Part shown: in pieces, positions 1 through 8,800 of the stretch
How the letters are laid out: every line of letters begins with the position of its first letter
Position numbering within the stretch: the first letter of the stretch is position 1
Origin: an uncultured delta proteobacterium
Lineage (GTDB): Bacteria; Myxococcota_A; Bradymonadia; REDH01
Length of the DNA stretch: 11,098 bases
Direction of reading: 5' to 3'
Assembly (NCBI GenBank): GCA_903873545.1
Contig: CAIQPA010000093.1
Location: 1 to 11,098 of the forward strand
Made by a program: the position numbers and the translations under genes
The notes under the pieces: generated by a model
What the model was told of the DNA's origin: nothing
Database searches by the model: none
What the model saw: only the letters and a program-made list of their open reading frames with translations

Positions 1-130
1 AACTCCAGGCCGAAGTGGCCGTGCGGCATGGAGCGTGCAGGCTAGAACTGCGGGTAGTTGTGCTGGACGTGTGGGGCAGTGGAAGCTGACGCCGGCAGGG
101 GCGGCGTTACCACGGAGCGCGTCGAGGGCT

Positions 131-159
131 TTGAGCCGTGACGATCAGCTCGGTCTATT
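131..159 (+). promoter_or_regulatory. Candidate distal sigma70-like promoter for the aldolase gene
   Basis: TTGAGC (131-136) and TCTATT (154-159) are separated by 17 bases. Each box matches four of six consensus positions. If used, it would give a leader of roughly 240 bases before the aldolase start. Such matches occur by chance, so this is only a candidate. Confidence 0.2.
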
Positions 160-345
160 GGTGACCGGAGAGGTGTCGGGTGCGGTCTTCACAGGCTACG
201 TTGGATTGGATGCTATCGGCCCAGGGGTGCGAACGCGGGATGGGGGCTCCGGAGCGCGCGGGTGTTGGCGTCTGGGTCGGGTAGCGGAGGACTGCTGCGC
301 GAGCCCGCGAATTCGTCGCGATGCGGGCGTGGCTGCGCAAAGCAA

Positions 346-373
346 TTGACCACGGTAGTGCTGGCGATAGAGG
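346..373 (+). promoter_or_regulatory. Candidate proximal sigma70-like promoter for the aldolase gene
   Basis: TTGACC (346-351, five of six matches to the -35 consensus) is followed after 16 bases by TAGAGG (368-373, three of six matches to the -10 consensus). Transcription would begin near 380, just ahead of the Shine-Dalgarno site, leaving a very short leader. The -35 box is good and the -10 box poor. Confidence 0.25.
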
Positions 374-388
374 GGGCAGGCCACATCG

Positions 389-395
389 AAGGAGG
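389..395 (+). promoter_or_regulatory. Ribosome binding site of the aldolase gene
   Basis: AAGGAGG lies eight bases before the ATG at 404, a full-strength anti-16S match at ideal spacing. It fixes the start codon of the aldolase. Confidence 0.9.
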
Positions 396-403
396 AGCGC
401 GCA

Positions 404-1474
404 ATGAACACGAGCGAGATTACGAGTCTTCTTGGAGCCGACGCTGAGTCTCTGTTGAACCACACCTGCGAGACGATCCCGCGGTCGTCGCTGACGGTTC
501 CGGGCGCTGACTATGTCGATCGCGTGCTGTCGCTCACGGACCGCCCGACGCCGGTGCTTGCGAACTATGAGCGGCTTCTCCGTGCCGGTCGGCTCGGCGG
601 GACGGGATATGTCTCGATCCTGCCGGTGGACCAGGGCATTGAGCACTCGGCCGGTGCCTCGTTTGCCAAGAACCCCGCCTACTTTGATCCGGAGAACATC
701 GTGAAGCTGGCGATGGAGGGCGGGTGCAACGCGGTTGCGAGCACCTACGGCGTTCTGGCCTCGGTCTCGCGCAAGTATGCGCACAAGATCCCCTTCATGC
801 TGAAGATCAACCACAACGAGCTCCTGACCTATCCGAACAAGTTTGATCAGGTGATGTTCGCGCAGGTGGAGCAGGCATTTGACATGGGCTGCTGCGCGGT
901 CGGCGCGACGATTTACTACGGGTCGGAAGAGAGCACGCGTCAGATTGTGGAGGTATCGGAGGCCTTCGCGCGTGCCCACGAGCTGGGCATGGTTACGGTG
1001 CTCTGGTGCTACCTTCGGAACAGCGGTTTCAAGAAGGATGGCAAGGACTACCATGTCGCGGCCGACCTCACGGGGCAGGCGAACCATCTTGGCGCCACGA
1101 TTGGCGCGGACATCGTCAAGCAAAAGCTTCCCGAGAACAACGGTGGCTTCAAGGCGCTCAACATGGGCGGCAGTTCGTACGGCAAGCTCGACGAGCGCAT
1201 GTACACGAAGCTCTCGACCGACCATCCGATAGACCTGGTTCGTTACCAGGTAGCAAACGGCTACATGGGTCGGATTGGCCTGATCAACTCAGGTGGCGCG
1301 GCCGGCAGCAACGACCTCTCCGAGGCGGTGCGGACGGCGGTCATCAACAAGCGGGGCGGCGGCATGGGGCTGATCTCGGGTCGGAAGGCGTTCCAGAAGC
1401 CGATGAACGAGGGTGTGGCGCTGCTGCATGCAATCCAGGATGTCTACCTGGCGCCGGAAATCACAATCGCCTGA
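404..1474 (+). CDS. fbaB: Class I fructose-1,6-bisphosphate aldolase (DhnA/FbaB family)
   Basis: This 356-residue cytosolic enzyme should cleave fructose 1,6-bisphosphate reversibly into dihydroxyacetone phosphate and glyceraldehyde 3-phosphate, in glycolysis and gluconeogenesis, through a Schiff base rather than a metal. The sequence shows a TIM-barrel protein of the DhnA/FbaB class: VDQGIEHS at residues 75-82 (strand-1 active-site signature), KINHNE at 134-139, GADIVKQKLPENNGG at 234-248, NSGG at 295-298 and GMGLISGRKAFQKP at 320-333 (C-terminal phosphate-binding loops). The Schiff-base lysine is most likely K239, because archaeal and LsrF-type relatives keep only the first lysine of this motif. 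The length matches the E. coli FbaB type (about 350). The ATG at 404 is set by a strong Shine-Dalgarno site. The gene looks intact and stands as its own unit, followed by an inverted repeat and a tRNA. FbaB as the family is firm; the exact sugar phosphate substrate is inferred. Confidence 0.95.
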   Translation: MNTSEITSLLGADAESLLNHTCETIPRSSLTVPGADYVDRVLSLTDRPTPVLANYERLLRAGRLGGTGYVSILPVDQGIEHSAGASFAKNPAYFDPENIVKLAMEGGCNAVASTYGVLASVSRKYAHKIPFMLKINHNELLTYPNKFDQVMFAQVEQAFDMGCCAVGATIYYGSEESTRQIVEVSEAFARAHELGMVTVLWCYLRNSGFKKDGKDYHVAADLTGQANHLGATIGADIVKQKLPENNGGFKALNMGGSSYGKLDERMYTKLSTDHPIDLVRYQVANGYMGRIGLINSGGAAGSNDLSEAVRTAVINKRGGGMGLISGRKAFQKPMNEGVALLHAIQDVYLAPEITIA

Positions 1475-1492
1475 GTTCGGTTGCGGGCGGTC

Positions 1493-1546
1493 AGGAAAGC
1501 AGTCTCTCGTTGTCAGGCATCTTGACGAGAGGGCAGTGACTTTCCT
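1493..1546 (+). terminator. Two-step hairpin after the aldolase gene, possible terminator
   Basis: An outer stem pairs AGGAAAG (1493-1499) with CTTTCCT (1540-1546), seven perfect pairs. An inner stem pairs CTCTCGT (1504-1510) with ACGAGAG (1525-1531), also seven perfect pairs. They are separated by an internal loop, and the 14-base apical loop can partly refold as GTCA/TGAC. It begins 18 bases after the aldolase stop codon, where a terminator or 3'-end stabilising hairpin is expected. There is no uridine tract, so it is not a textbook intrinsic terminator. It overlaps the candidate tRNA promoter. Confidence 0.45.
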
Positions 1547-1551
1547 AGACG
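1522..1551 (+). promoter_or_regulatory. Candidate promoter of tRNA-Cys
   Basis: TTGACG (1522-1527, five of six matches) and TAGACG (1546-1551, three of six matches) are 18 bases apart. They are followed by a GC-containing stretch (GCTTGCTCCGC region) before the tRNA at 1565. Transcription would start around 1557-1560, only a few bases ahead of the mature tRNA end, which fits a tRNA promoter. The -35 box lies inside the hairpin described at 1493-1546. Confidence 0.35.
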
Positions 1552-1564
1552 GCTTGCTCCGCTT

Positions 1565-1636
1565 GGGGAGGTCGCCAAGTGGTAAGGCAGAGGCCTGCAA
1601 AGCCTCCATTCGTCGGTTCGACTCCGATCCTCCCCT
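1565..1636 (+). tRNA. tRNA-Cys(GCA)
   Basis: A complete 72-base cloverleaf is visible. The acceptor stem GGGGAGG (1565-1571) pairs with CCTCCCC (1629-1635), seven perfect pairs. The D arm is GCC/GGC (1574-1576 with 1586-1588) around AAGTGGTAA. The anticodon stem GAGGC/GCCTC (1590-1594 with 1602-1606) encloses the loop CTGCAAA, giving anticodon GCA at 1597-1599. The T arm is GTCGG/CCGAT (1612-1616 with 1624-1628, one G-T pair) around TTCGACT. The base after the acceptor stem is T (1636), the discriminator known to be an identity element of tRNA-Cys. CCA is not encoded, so the end must be added by CCA nucleotidyltransferase. The tRNA reads cysteine codons UGC and UGU. Confidence 0.97.
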
Positions 1637-1699
1637 CTTCGAAGATTGCGCCGTGCGTCGCGCCTGTGGATGAGCCGCGGGTGGCGCTGTCGAACGGTT

Positions 1700-1703
1700 G
1701 GAG
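1700..1703 (+). promoter_or_regulatory. Ribosome binding site deciding the start of the membrane protein
   Basis: GGAG lies eight bases before the ATG at 1712. The other in-frame possibilities (TTG at 1646, ATG at 1670) have no comparable site, and the residues they would add are Arg/Trp/Cys-rich and precede the natural membrane N-terminus. This supports 1712. Confidence 0.6.
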
Positions 1704-1711
1704 ATCGTTGG

Positions 1712-2758
1712 ATGAGATCCCAGTGGGTGTGGCGATTTCTGGCGAGCCTGCTGATTGGCGGGGGGCTTCTCTGGTTGACGCTCCACGGGATGGCGGCCGA
1801 AGTGGGCGGCTCGTCGGGCATTCCGGGTCTTTGGCGTGCGACGCTCGCGTCGGCGCAGGCGGTGGAGGCGCACTACATCTGGGTCTACGTCGCCTCGTTT
1901 GTGGTGGTTCACGCGGCCCGTCTCGGCAGGTGGGCTGTGATGGTGCGCGGGATTTCGGATGCGCCGACGGCTCAGGTGGTTGGCGTGGGTTTGGCAGGGT
2001 TTGCTGCGATCGTTCTGTTCCCGCTTCGGCTGGGTGAGTTTGTGCGGCCGCTGCTGTTGCAGCAGCGTGCCGGCGTGCCGTTTTCTGCGGGGCTGGGGAC
2101 GGCGGTTGTGGAGCGGGTTGCGGATGGCCTGATCATCACGCTTGTGCTGTTTCTGTCGATTCTGGCTGCGCCAGTGTCGGCGTCAGAGGTGGTTCAGAGC
2201 GCGGGCTGGGCGAGCCTGTTGGTGTTCGTGTCTGCAACGGTGGGGCTGACGCTGTTTGCGTGGAAGAGGTGGCTTGCGGAGCGCATCGTGACGGAGACGG
2301 TGGGCAGGCTTTCTGCGGGGTTATCGCGGAGTCTGATCGGGATGATGGAGACCTTCTCGGTGGGGGTTCGGTCGCTGTATGGTGGCGGTCGCCTCTGGTG
2401 GTTTCTGTTGCTGACCGTGGTCTACTGGTCGGCGAATGCCTTCGGGATGTGGTGGCTGGCGCGCGGCTTCGGGTTCATGCTGCCGTGGTATGCCGGCTGG
2501 GGTCTGCTGGGGACGTTGGTGGTGGGTCTGATGATTCCGACGGGCCCTGGTTTTTTGGGTAACTTTCAGTACTTTGTGCAGGAGGGGCTCCGGCTCTATC
2601 TGCCTGGTTCGTCGGCCGGCGCAGCGGGCTTGGCGATGGGGTTGATTCAGAACGGGCTGCAGCTGCTGGTACAGGTACTGGCGGCGGTTCCGGCGGTGGG
2701 TTCGATGATGTCGGAGGCGCGTGCGAAGCGTGCTGCGGAGGGAGATTCGGCGGCGTAA
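1712..2758 (+). CDS. LPG-synthase-type transmembrane protein (MprF flippase-domain/AglD2/UPF0104 family)
   Basis: This is a 348-residue inner-membrane protein counted from ATG 1712. Hydrophobic spans are visible near residues 9-25, 56-68, 91-105, 126-153, 166-184, 228-248, 260-276 and 301-329, with charged loops between and a short charged C-terminal tail. Family motifs are PLRLGEFVRPLLL (104-116), ERVADGL (134-140) and a Pro/Gly-rich IPTGPGFLGNFQ (275-286); they match the integral membrane half of MprF and stand-alone relatives such as YbhN and AglD2. In MprF that half flips aminoacylated lipids. The soluble aminoacyl-transferase half is absent, and the length is normal for the stand-alone family, so this is a lipid-transport or lipid-modification accessory protein rather than a lysyl-phosphatidylglycerol synthase. 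The substrate cannot be read from sequence. It lies 75 bases after the tRNA and 115 bases before the giant gene. An in-frame extension to ATG 1670 or TTG 1646 is possible but unlikely. Confidence 0.85.
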   Translation: MRSQWVWRFLASLLIGGGLLWLTLHGMAAEVGGSSGIPGLWRATLASAQAVEAHYIWVYVASFVVVHAARLGRWAVMVRGISDAPTAQVVGVGLAGFAAIVLFPLRLGEFVRPLLLQQRAGVPFSAGLGTAVVERVADGLIITLVLFLSILAAPVSASEVVQSAGWASLLVFVSATVGLTLFAWKRWLAERIVTETVGRLSAGLSRSLIGMMETFSVGVRSLYGGGRLWWFLLLTVVYWSANAFGMWWLARGFGFMLPWYAGWGLLGTLVVGLMIPTGPGFLGNFQYFVQEGLRLYLPGSSAGAAGLAMGLIQNGLQLLVQVLAAVPAVGSMMSEARAKRAAEGDSAA

Positions 2759-2786
2759 CCTGGGCCGCGGGGACCGATTTCTCTCG

Positions 2787-2806
2787 GCGCAGAGCAAGAA
2801 CTGCGC
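2787..2806 (+). other. Small hairpin in the spacer before the giant gene
   Basis: GCGCAG (2787-2792) pairs perfectly with CTGCGC (2801-2806) around an eight-base A-rich loop. It begins 29 bases after the membrane protein's stop. No T-run follows, so a terminator role is doubtful; it could equally be chance or an mRNA processing structure. Confidence 0.25.
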
Positions 2807-2861
2807 GAAAGTGACGACCATCGGCGAAGTGGCTACGGAGCGTAGTGAAGTTGAAGTCGGC

Positions 2862-2868
2862 GGAGAGG
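2862..2868 (+). promoter_or_regulatory. Ribosome binding site of the giant TPR gene
   Basis: GGAGAGG lies five bases before the ATG at 2874 (eight if the GGAG part is used). It favours 2874 over the in-frame GTG at 2811, which has only weak purines upstream. Confidence 0.65.
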
Positions 2869-2873
2869 TCACG

Positions 2874-5800
2874 ATGTTGAATGAGCTTGAACAGGCGCTT
2901 GGCACACTCCTCGCGGAGCCGTCGCGGGCAGACCTTTTCGCGTTTTGCGAGGCTCAATTCGTCGCGGACGGGAGTTGGCAGGACCTGGTCGGGCTGTACG
3001 AGACCTTCGGAGCTCCGTTCGGCCCTGAGAGCCGCGTTGACTGGGAGCGGCTCATGGAGCAGCTCGCGTCGATGGCGGCTGCGCTCCCGGTCGAGGAGCG
3101 TTCACAGCTGTTTGGTGCGGTGGGGCAGATCTGGGAGTTGCAGTTGGGGCGTCCGGAGCAGGCGCTGCGTCAGTACCAGGCTGCGTTCAAACTCTGGCCC
3201 AAGAACCGGGCGGCACTGGCCTGGGCACGCGGCATCTACACTGGCCAGGGGAACTGGCGGCTTGTGATGCGGTTGCTGGAGCTGGAACTTCATGCCGTGT
3301 CGGAGCCGGTGGCAGAGGCGGAGGTTCTTGTTGCGCTGGGCGAGGCATCGCTTGAGAGCGGGGCGGGGGCGGAGCGGGCGCTGGCCTATCTGGAGCGTGC
3401 CGTGCAGCTTGCGCCTACGTTTGAGGGGGTGAGCCGGCTGCAGTCGCGGCTCGCGGCGCTGCCGGCCGAGGTATCGGCAGCGGAGCATGTGGCGGCTGCT
3501 GTCTCATCGCCTGCTGTGGTCGCGCCGGAGGCGACTGCGGCGGAGGTTGCGGTTCGGGATGCTGCGGCTGCCGCAGCCGCTCCGACGGAGCCAAAGCTGA
3601 AATGGAAGCTGAGCCCTGCGCTGACGGCGCTGCGGTCTGCTGCAGCGGGCGAGAGCGTTGCTCCGAATCGTCGTGCTCGCCGGAGCGATCCCGCGTCGCT
3701 GGCGGGGCTGGACCGGGCCGCGTTGGAGTCGCTCTGGGCGACGGGTGAGGACGACCTCGGGGTGCTCGACGCGCTGGCGAAGCGGTACCGAGAGGTGGGT
3801 GATCTTGGCTCGCTCGCGGCCTGTTACGAGGCGGCAGTGAAGGCGTTGGTCTGGCAGGAGTCGGCGAAGGAGCTGATGATCGATGCGGGCCGGCTCTACT
3901 GGCGAGAGCTTGGCGACATGGAGGCGGCGGAGCGGATGTTCAAGCGGGTGCGCCTGCTGGATGGTCGCGAGGTAACGACGCTGACCTTCTTTGCGGAGCT
4001 CGCGCGTCGCGAGGGTGATCCGCGGAGGCTGCTTGGCGCGCTGCAGAGTCTGCGAGAAGTGACGGTTGACCAGGCGGCGTGGCTGGAGGTGAGCGAAGAG
4101 CTGGCGGGGCTTGCCGCGCTGGACGCGCGGACGCACGACAAGGCGGTGGAGGTGTGGCGGCAGATTCTGCGCCGCAGCCCGCACCACGCCGGAGCTCGCG
4201 CTGGTCTCCAGGAGCTTCTGACGACAACGGGTCGCTGGAGCACGCTGCTGGAGGTTCTGAAGGACGATCTGGCGCTGGCGGATGCTGGCGACGACCAGGT
4301 GCGCATCCTGGAGTCGATGGTCGAGGTGTACCGCGAGCGGCTGAACCTGCCCTTCATGGTGGCGCAGACGCTGCAGTCGATTTTGAAGATCGCGCCAGGT
4401 CATGTGGAGGCAGCGTGGGCGCTGGGCGAGCGGTTCGCGTCGGCGGGTCGCTGGAGCGACGCGGTGACGATGATGATGGAGCACGCGTCGCATGCATCGC
4501 GGCCTGAGGAGGCGACGCGGGCGCTGCGTTGGGTGGTTGAGATCTGGTCGGAGCGTCTTCGGCAGCCGTGGCAGGCGATCGGGGCGCTGGAGCAGTTGCT
4601 TGAGCTCCAACCGCGCGACGCGCTGATTCTGTCGGAGCTTCGCCGTGCCTTTTCGGAGCGCGGCGCTTGGGGCCGGCTGGTGGAGCTGCTGGAGCGGCAG
4701 GCGCTGCGGAGTGGCGGGGCAGAGCGGGCAGAGCTGCTGGAGGAGGCTGCGGCGATCGCGTCGACGACGCTGCATGATGACGTTGTCTGTGCGCGGATCC
4801 ACGAGACGCTGCTGAGCGACTCGGAGGGTCGGGCCGACGCGTCGTTCGCCTTCCTTGCGGGCTACCTGCCGTCCGAGGAGCTGTGGCCGCGCTGGGCGCA
4901 GGCGCTGATGCTCCGGCGCGGCGCGGTGGATGGCGAGACGCAGGTGGCGCTGGCGATGGAAGAGGCGGAGGTTCGTCTGGTTCGTCTGTCGGATCGGGCT
5001 GCTGCGGAGCGGTTGTGGCTGGAGGCGGCGCGCTACGGTGAGCCCGGGCAGTCGGGTCTCGCGCGGCTGATCGCAAGCGCTGCGAGCAGCGGCCGTTGGC
5101 AGACGCTGATGGATCTGGGCGATGAGTTCGGCTGCTGGTCGACGCTTCGTGCGTCGTTGATGGAGCGGCTCTCGCACTGCGGTTCGGATCAGGTTCAGGA
5201 GATCGGCGAGACGCTGTGGGAGATCGCCTCGGATCGGCTGTCGCACGCGGAGGCGGAGCGCGAGGTACTGGAGGCGTGGCGGAAGCGATCGCCGCGGAAT
5301 CTTGTGGTGCTGGAGCGGCTTGACCAGCGGTACCAGTGGGCGGGCGAGGTGGAGCGGCGTGCGGAGGTGCTCGCGGATCTGGTGCCTCTGGTCTCTGCGG
5401 AGCGCGGGCTGGCGCTGTGCGATGAACTGTCTGCGATCTGCGAGCGCGATCTCGGTGATGCGCGTCGGAGCTATCAGTGGGCGGCGCAGGCCTTCGTTCG
5501 GACAGCGACGGAGCCGGATCGGCTGGCTCGGGTGACAGAGCTGGCTGCCGCAGTTGGCGAGGTGCGGTCTTGGGTTTCGATGCTCGAAGCGGTCGCATCG
5601 GGGCTGTCGGATGCGGAGCATTCCGGTCGGCTTCGGGCGCATGCTGCAGCGCTTTGCGACGAGGAGTTGAACGAGCCTCTGCGCGCGGCTGCGATGATCG
5701 AGACGGTGCGTGCGAGCGGCCATGCGGATGCTGCGCTGATGCGGCGTCTGTGCGGGATCTACGCACGGTTTGAACGCTGGGCTCCGCTGGCTGCGGCGCT

Positions 5801-8800
5801 TGAGGCGCAGGCGGCGCTGACCTGGACGGTGTCGGAGCGTGCGTCGGTGGAGCTGGAGTTGGCGCAGGTGCTGTCGGAGCGGCTGGGCCGTCTGGCAGAG
5901 GCCAGCAAGCTGCTGCTTGCGCAGCGGGATGAGGGCGTTGCCTCGGCGAAGTCGCAGGAACTGCTGCTGTCGGTTTCGATGCGCCGCGCAGACTGGGCGG
6001 TGGCGTCGCAGTGTCTGGAAGCAGCTGTGGAGACTGCTGGGGAGTCGGAGCGGGGTGCCTTCCTTGTGGAGTGGGGTCGGCTGCTCTCGGACCGGCTTGG
6101 GGAGCATCGGCGTTCGATATCGGTGTTTGGTCGCGCGATCGAGGATGGCGCGGACGCGGGCGGGCTGGCCCTTTCCGGTCTGATCGCGATGTTCGGGCGG
6201 GCAGATGTTGCGGAGGCAGCGGCGACGGTTGCTGCGCCCTACCTGGGCAAGGCCGGTCTCTGGGCTGAGCTGCTTCAGGCCTACGGGCTGATGCGGTTTG
6301 CAGTTGGCAGTGGGGAGCGCCGAGCGACGAGCCGCGCGATGGCGGAGATCTGGGAGCGAGAGTTTTCGGATCCGGATTCGGCCTTCATCGTGATGGCGAA
6401 CCTGCTCGTAGAGGAGGTCGGCGAGGCCTGCGACTGGGTCCTGTTTGACCGGCTTGCGGCGGCTTCGGGTCGTTCCTCGGAGGCGGCAGTGCGCTGGTTG
6501 GCAGCGCTGGAGCAGTTCGGGGCGGCGCCGTTCGCGCCGCATCTGGCAGAGATTGCGACGCTGGTGGAGGCGGAGCTGGGCGATGCCGATGCTGCGCGCG
6601 GGGTTTGGCAGAAGGCCACCTCGCTCCGATCGGAGCCTTCGGAGTGGCTGCAGGTTGCCCGGTTGAGCGAAGCGCTGGGCGAATGGACGTCAGCTCGGGC
6701 TGAGTGGAAGCAGGTGGCCCGCATCGCGCCGTATGAGGCTTCTCAGGAGGCCCTGGTGCACGCTGCGATGTTGGCAGATGCCAAGCTCGCGGACCCTCCA
6801 TTGGCGATTGAAGAGTTGGAGCAGATGCTCGCGGCGGATGTGCACTACGCGCCGGCGCGGAAGCAGCTCCGTTTGCTGCTTGAGCGGGTTGGAAAGCCTG
6901 ATCGGCTGGCATGGCACCTTGAGCAGTGGGCAGACTGTGCGGATTCCGAGCAGAATCGGTTGGCGCTGCTTCGGCAGGCCGCCGCTGCATCGGAGGCTGC
7001 ATTGGCGTGGCAAGGGGCTGCGCGGTTGCACTGCCTTGTTGTTGCGGGTGTGGCCGGCACCGAGGATGCGGGCAGCGAGGCCGAGGCCTTCTGGCGTCGT
7101 GCGGGCGGTGCCGGTGTCTGGCGAACGGCAGATGATGTCGGCTTGCTGGATCTCTTGTGCGAAGGGCATCGGTCGGCTGGCCGTTATGAGGCGCTGTGGA
7201 GCCTGCTCGATGTGGCCCTTCATCAGGCCGCGGCGACCCGGCGGTTGTCGCTTGCTGATGCTTGTGCGGAGGTCGCGGAGGCGCAGCTGCAACGGCCGGA
7301 TGCCGCGCTGGATGCTCGGTTGGTTGGCTACCGGCTGTCGCCCGACGATCCGGCGCGGAGCGCGGCTGTCGAGCTCGCTGCAGCGCAGTCGAATCGCTGG
7401 GAAGATGTCGCGGTGGCCTATGAGTGGGCGGCCGAGCAGACGACGGATGGAGCGAAGAAGGCGGGCCGTCTTCGTGCGGCAGCTGTGATTCGATTGGAGC
7501 GGTTGAACGACCTGCCGAGCGCCATCGCGAACTTTGAGATCGCGCGCCAGTTCGTGCCTCACGATCGAGAGTTGCTGCAGTCGCTGGAGAAGTTGTTCGC
7601 GGCCTCGGGCAATGCGGAGCTCCGTGCGGTTGTGGTGTTGGAGTGCGCGGGTCTGACGGATGAGGCGGACGAGCGGGCAGGGCTGTTGCTGGATGCAGCC
7701 GCCATCTTCTTCCGTGAACTGGGGGCGCATGCCTCGGCCGTAGCGGTTCTGGCGGACGCGCGCCGGTATGAGCGGACGCACGATGAAGCGTTGCTGATGC
7801 TGGCGGAGATTCATACTTCGGTGGGGAGCTGGTCGGCGCTGGCGGAGGTGCTTCGGGCACAGCTGTCTGTGGCGCTGGAGGATGGTTCGCGGGCGGAGCT
7901 TCTGGCCCGTCTCGCAGTGCTGTACGACGAGAAGCTCGGCATGGCGCGCGAAGCGCTCGATGCGTGGAGCGACTACACCGAGATTCGCGCCGATGACCGT
8001 GCGGCCTGGTCCTCGATGGAGCGACTTGCCCGCGATCTTGGCGACGGGGTCCGGCGGGTGACCGTTTTGGAGCGGCTCTTGGCGCTCTCTTCCGCGTCGG
8101 AGGGGCAGGCTGTGGCCTGGGCGCTCGCGCAGCAGCAGGTTGCTGCAAGCGGCGACCTTCATCGTGGTATCGACCTGGCGGCTGCGCTGCTCTCTTCTGT
8201 CGTCTACTTGGAGCGCGCCGAGAGTCTTCTTCGCGGCCTGTGGTCGCATGAGGATGTAGGTGCGCGTGCGCGATCTGTGATGATCGCGCACTACGACCGG
8301 GTGGGTGATGCGGAGGCGCTCGTGGAGGCGCTGACGGCAGAGGCCTCGGCGGACACCCGGGTGGAGGAGCGGGTTGCGACGCTCGTTCGGGCGACCCGTG
8401 TCTGCTTGGCGACCGAGGGGATGGCTGACCGGGGTTTTGCCCTGGTGATGTTCGCCGTGGAGCTAGCGCCGCTGGCAGCTGAGGTGGTGGAGCTGAGTGA
8501 AACGGCGGCGGAGGCAGTGCATGGCTGGAGCACGCTCGCAGAGGCGCTGTCGGAGATCGTACACCGGTCTGAGGATGGTTTTTTTGCGGCGCAGGTCTCG
8601 CTCCGTGTGGCAGAGATTCTTGATCATCGGATGGGTCTGAGCGCCTCTGCGCTGGACTGGTATGTGGCGGTGAGTCGGGCACTGCCGCTTGAGGTGACGA
8701 GCCGTCGTCGGTTGTCGGTGCTCCTGTCGGAGGCAGCGCGTCTGCCTGAGGCGTTTGCTGTCATTGCAGAGCTGGTGGAGCTGGCGGTATCGGAGGAGGA

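Larger units (their letters stand above)
1..403. other. Left flank with no convincing gene
   Basis: No reading frame here looks like a real gene. The frame open from base 2 to the stop at 347-349 gives a Gly/Arg/Ser/Ala-rich product with no recognisable motif and looks like chance openness in GC-rich DNA. Another frame runs in from the left edge to a TGA at 87-89 (28 codons, ending LDVWGSGS). It could be the last codons of an upstream + strand gene, but it is too short to judge. The stretch most likely contains the end of a neighbouring gene, if any, and the upstream control region of the aldolase. Confidence 0.5.

Noticed and set aside
246..255. Palindrome GCTCCGGAGC upstream of the aldolase as a regulator site
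   Set aside because: A ten-base palindrome in GC-rich DNA is expected by chance and it is not placed at either promoter candidate.
35..349. A 104-codon + strand frame before the aldolase
   Set aside because: There is no Shine-Dalgarno site, the composition is Gly/Arg/Ser/Cys-rich with no pattern, and the frame is open to the left edge by chance.
155..1225. A 356-codon minus-strand frame over the aldolase gene
   Set aside because: It is in register antisense to a clear aldolase, has no recognisable motif, and its equal length to the aldolase is coincidence.
1565..1645. tRNA-Cys as an integration site for a mobile element
   Set aside because: No integrase, no repeated tRNA 3' end and no phage genes are present. 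The palindrome TCTTCGAAGA at its 3' end (1636-1645) is of a length expected by chance several times in 11 kb.
1579..2037. A 152-codon + strand frame starting inside the tRNA gene
   Set aside because: It overlaps both the tRNA and the well-supported membrane protein in another frame, and its Gly/Arg-rich product has no family signal.
1565..2758. Functional link between the tRNA and the MprF-like protein through tRNA-dependent lipid aminoacylation
   Set aside because: Known MprF enzymes use Lys-, Ala- or Arg-tRNA, and this protein lacks the transferase domain. Adjacency to tRNA-Cys is not evidence.
3564..3580. Perfect dyad GCGGCTGC-C-GCAGCCGC inside the giant gene as an operator
   Set aside because: It lies within the seven-alanine run, where GCN codons readily create such symmetry, and is far inside the coding region.
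3504..6542. A 1012-codon open frame on the minus strand opposite the giant gene
   Set aside because: It is exactly in register with the + strand codons, so its stops need TTA, CTA or TCA codons in the sense frame, and these are rare in this GC-rich gene (both 3504-3506 and 6690-6692 are TCA). The product is an Arg/Gln/Leu/Pro/His-rich shadow with no domain pattern.
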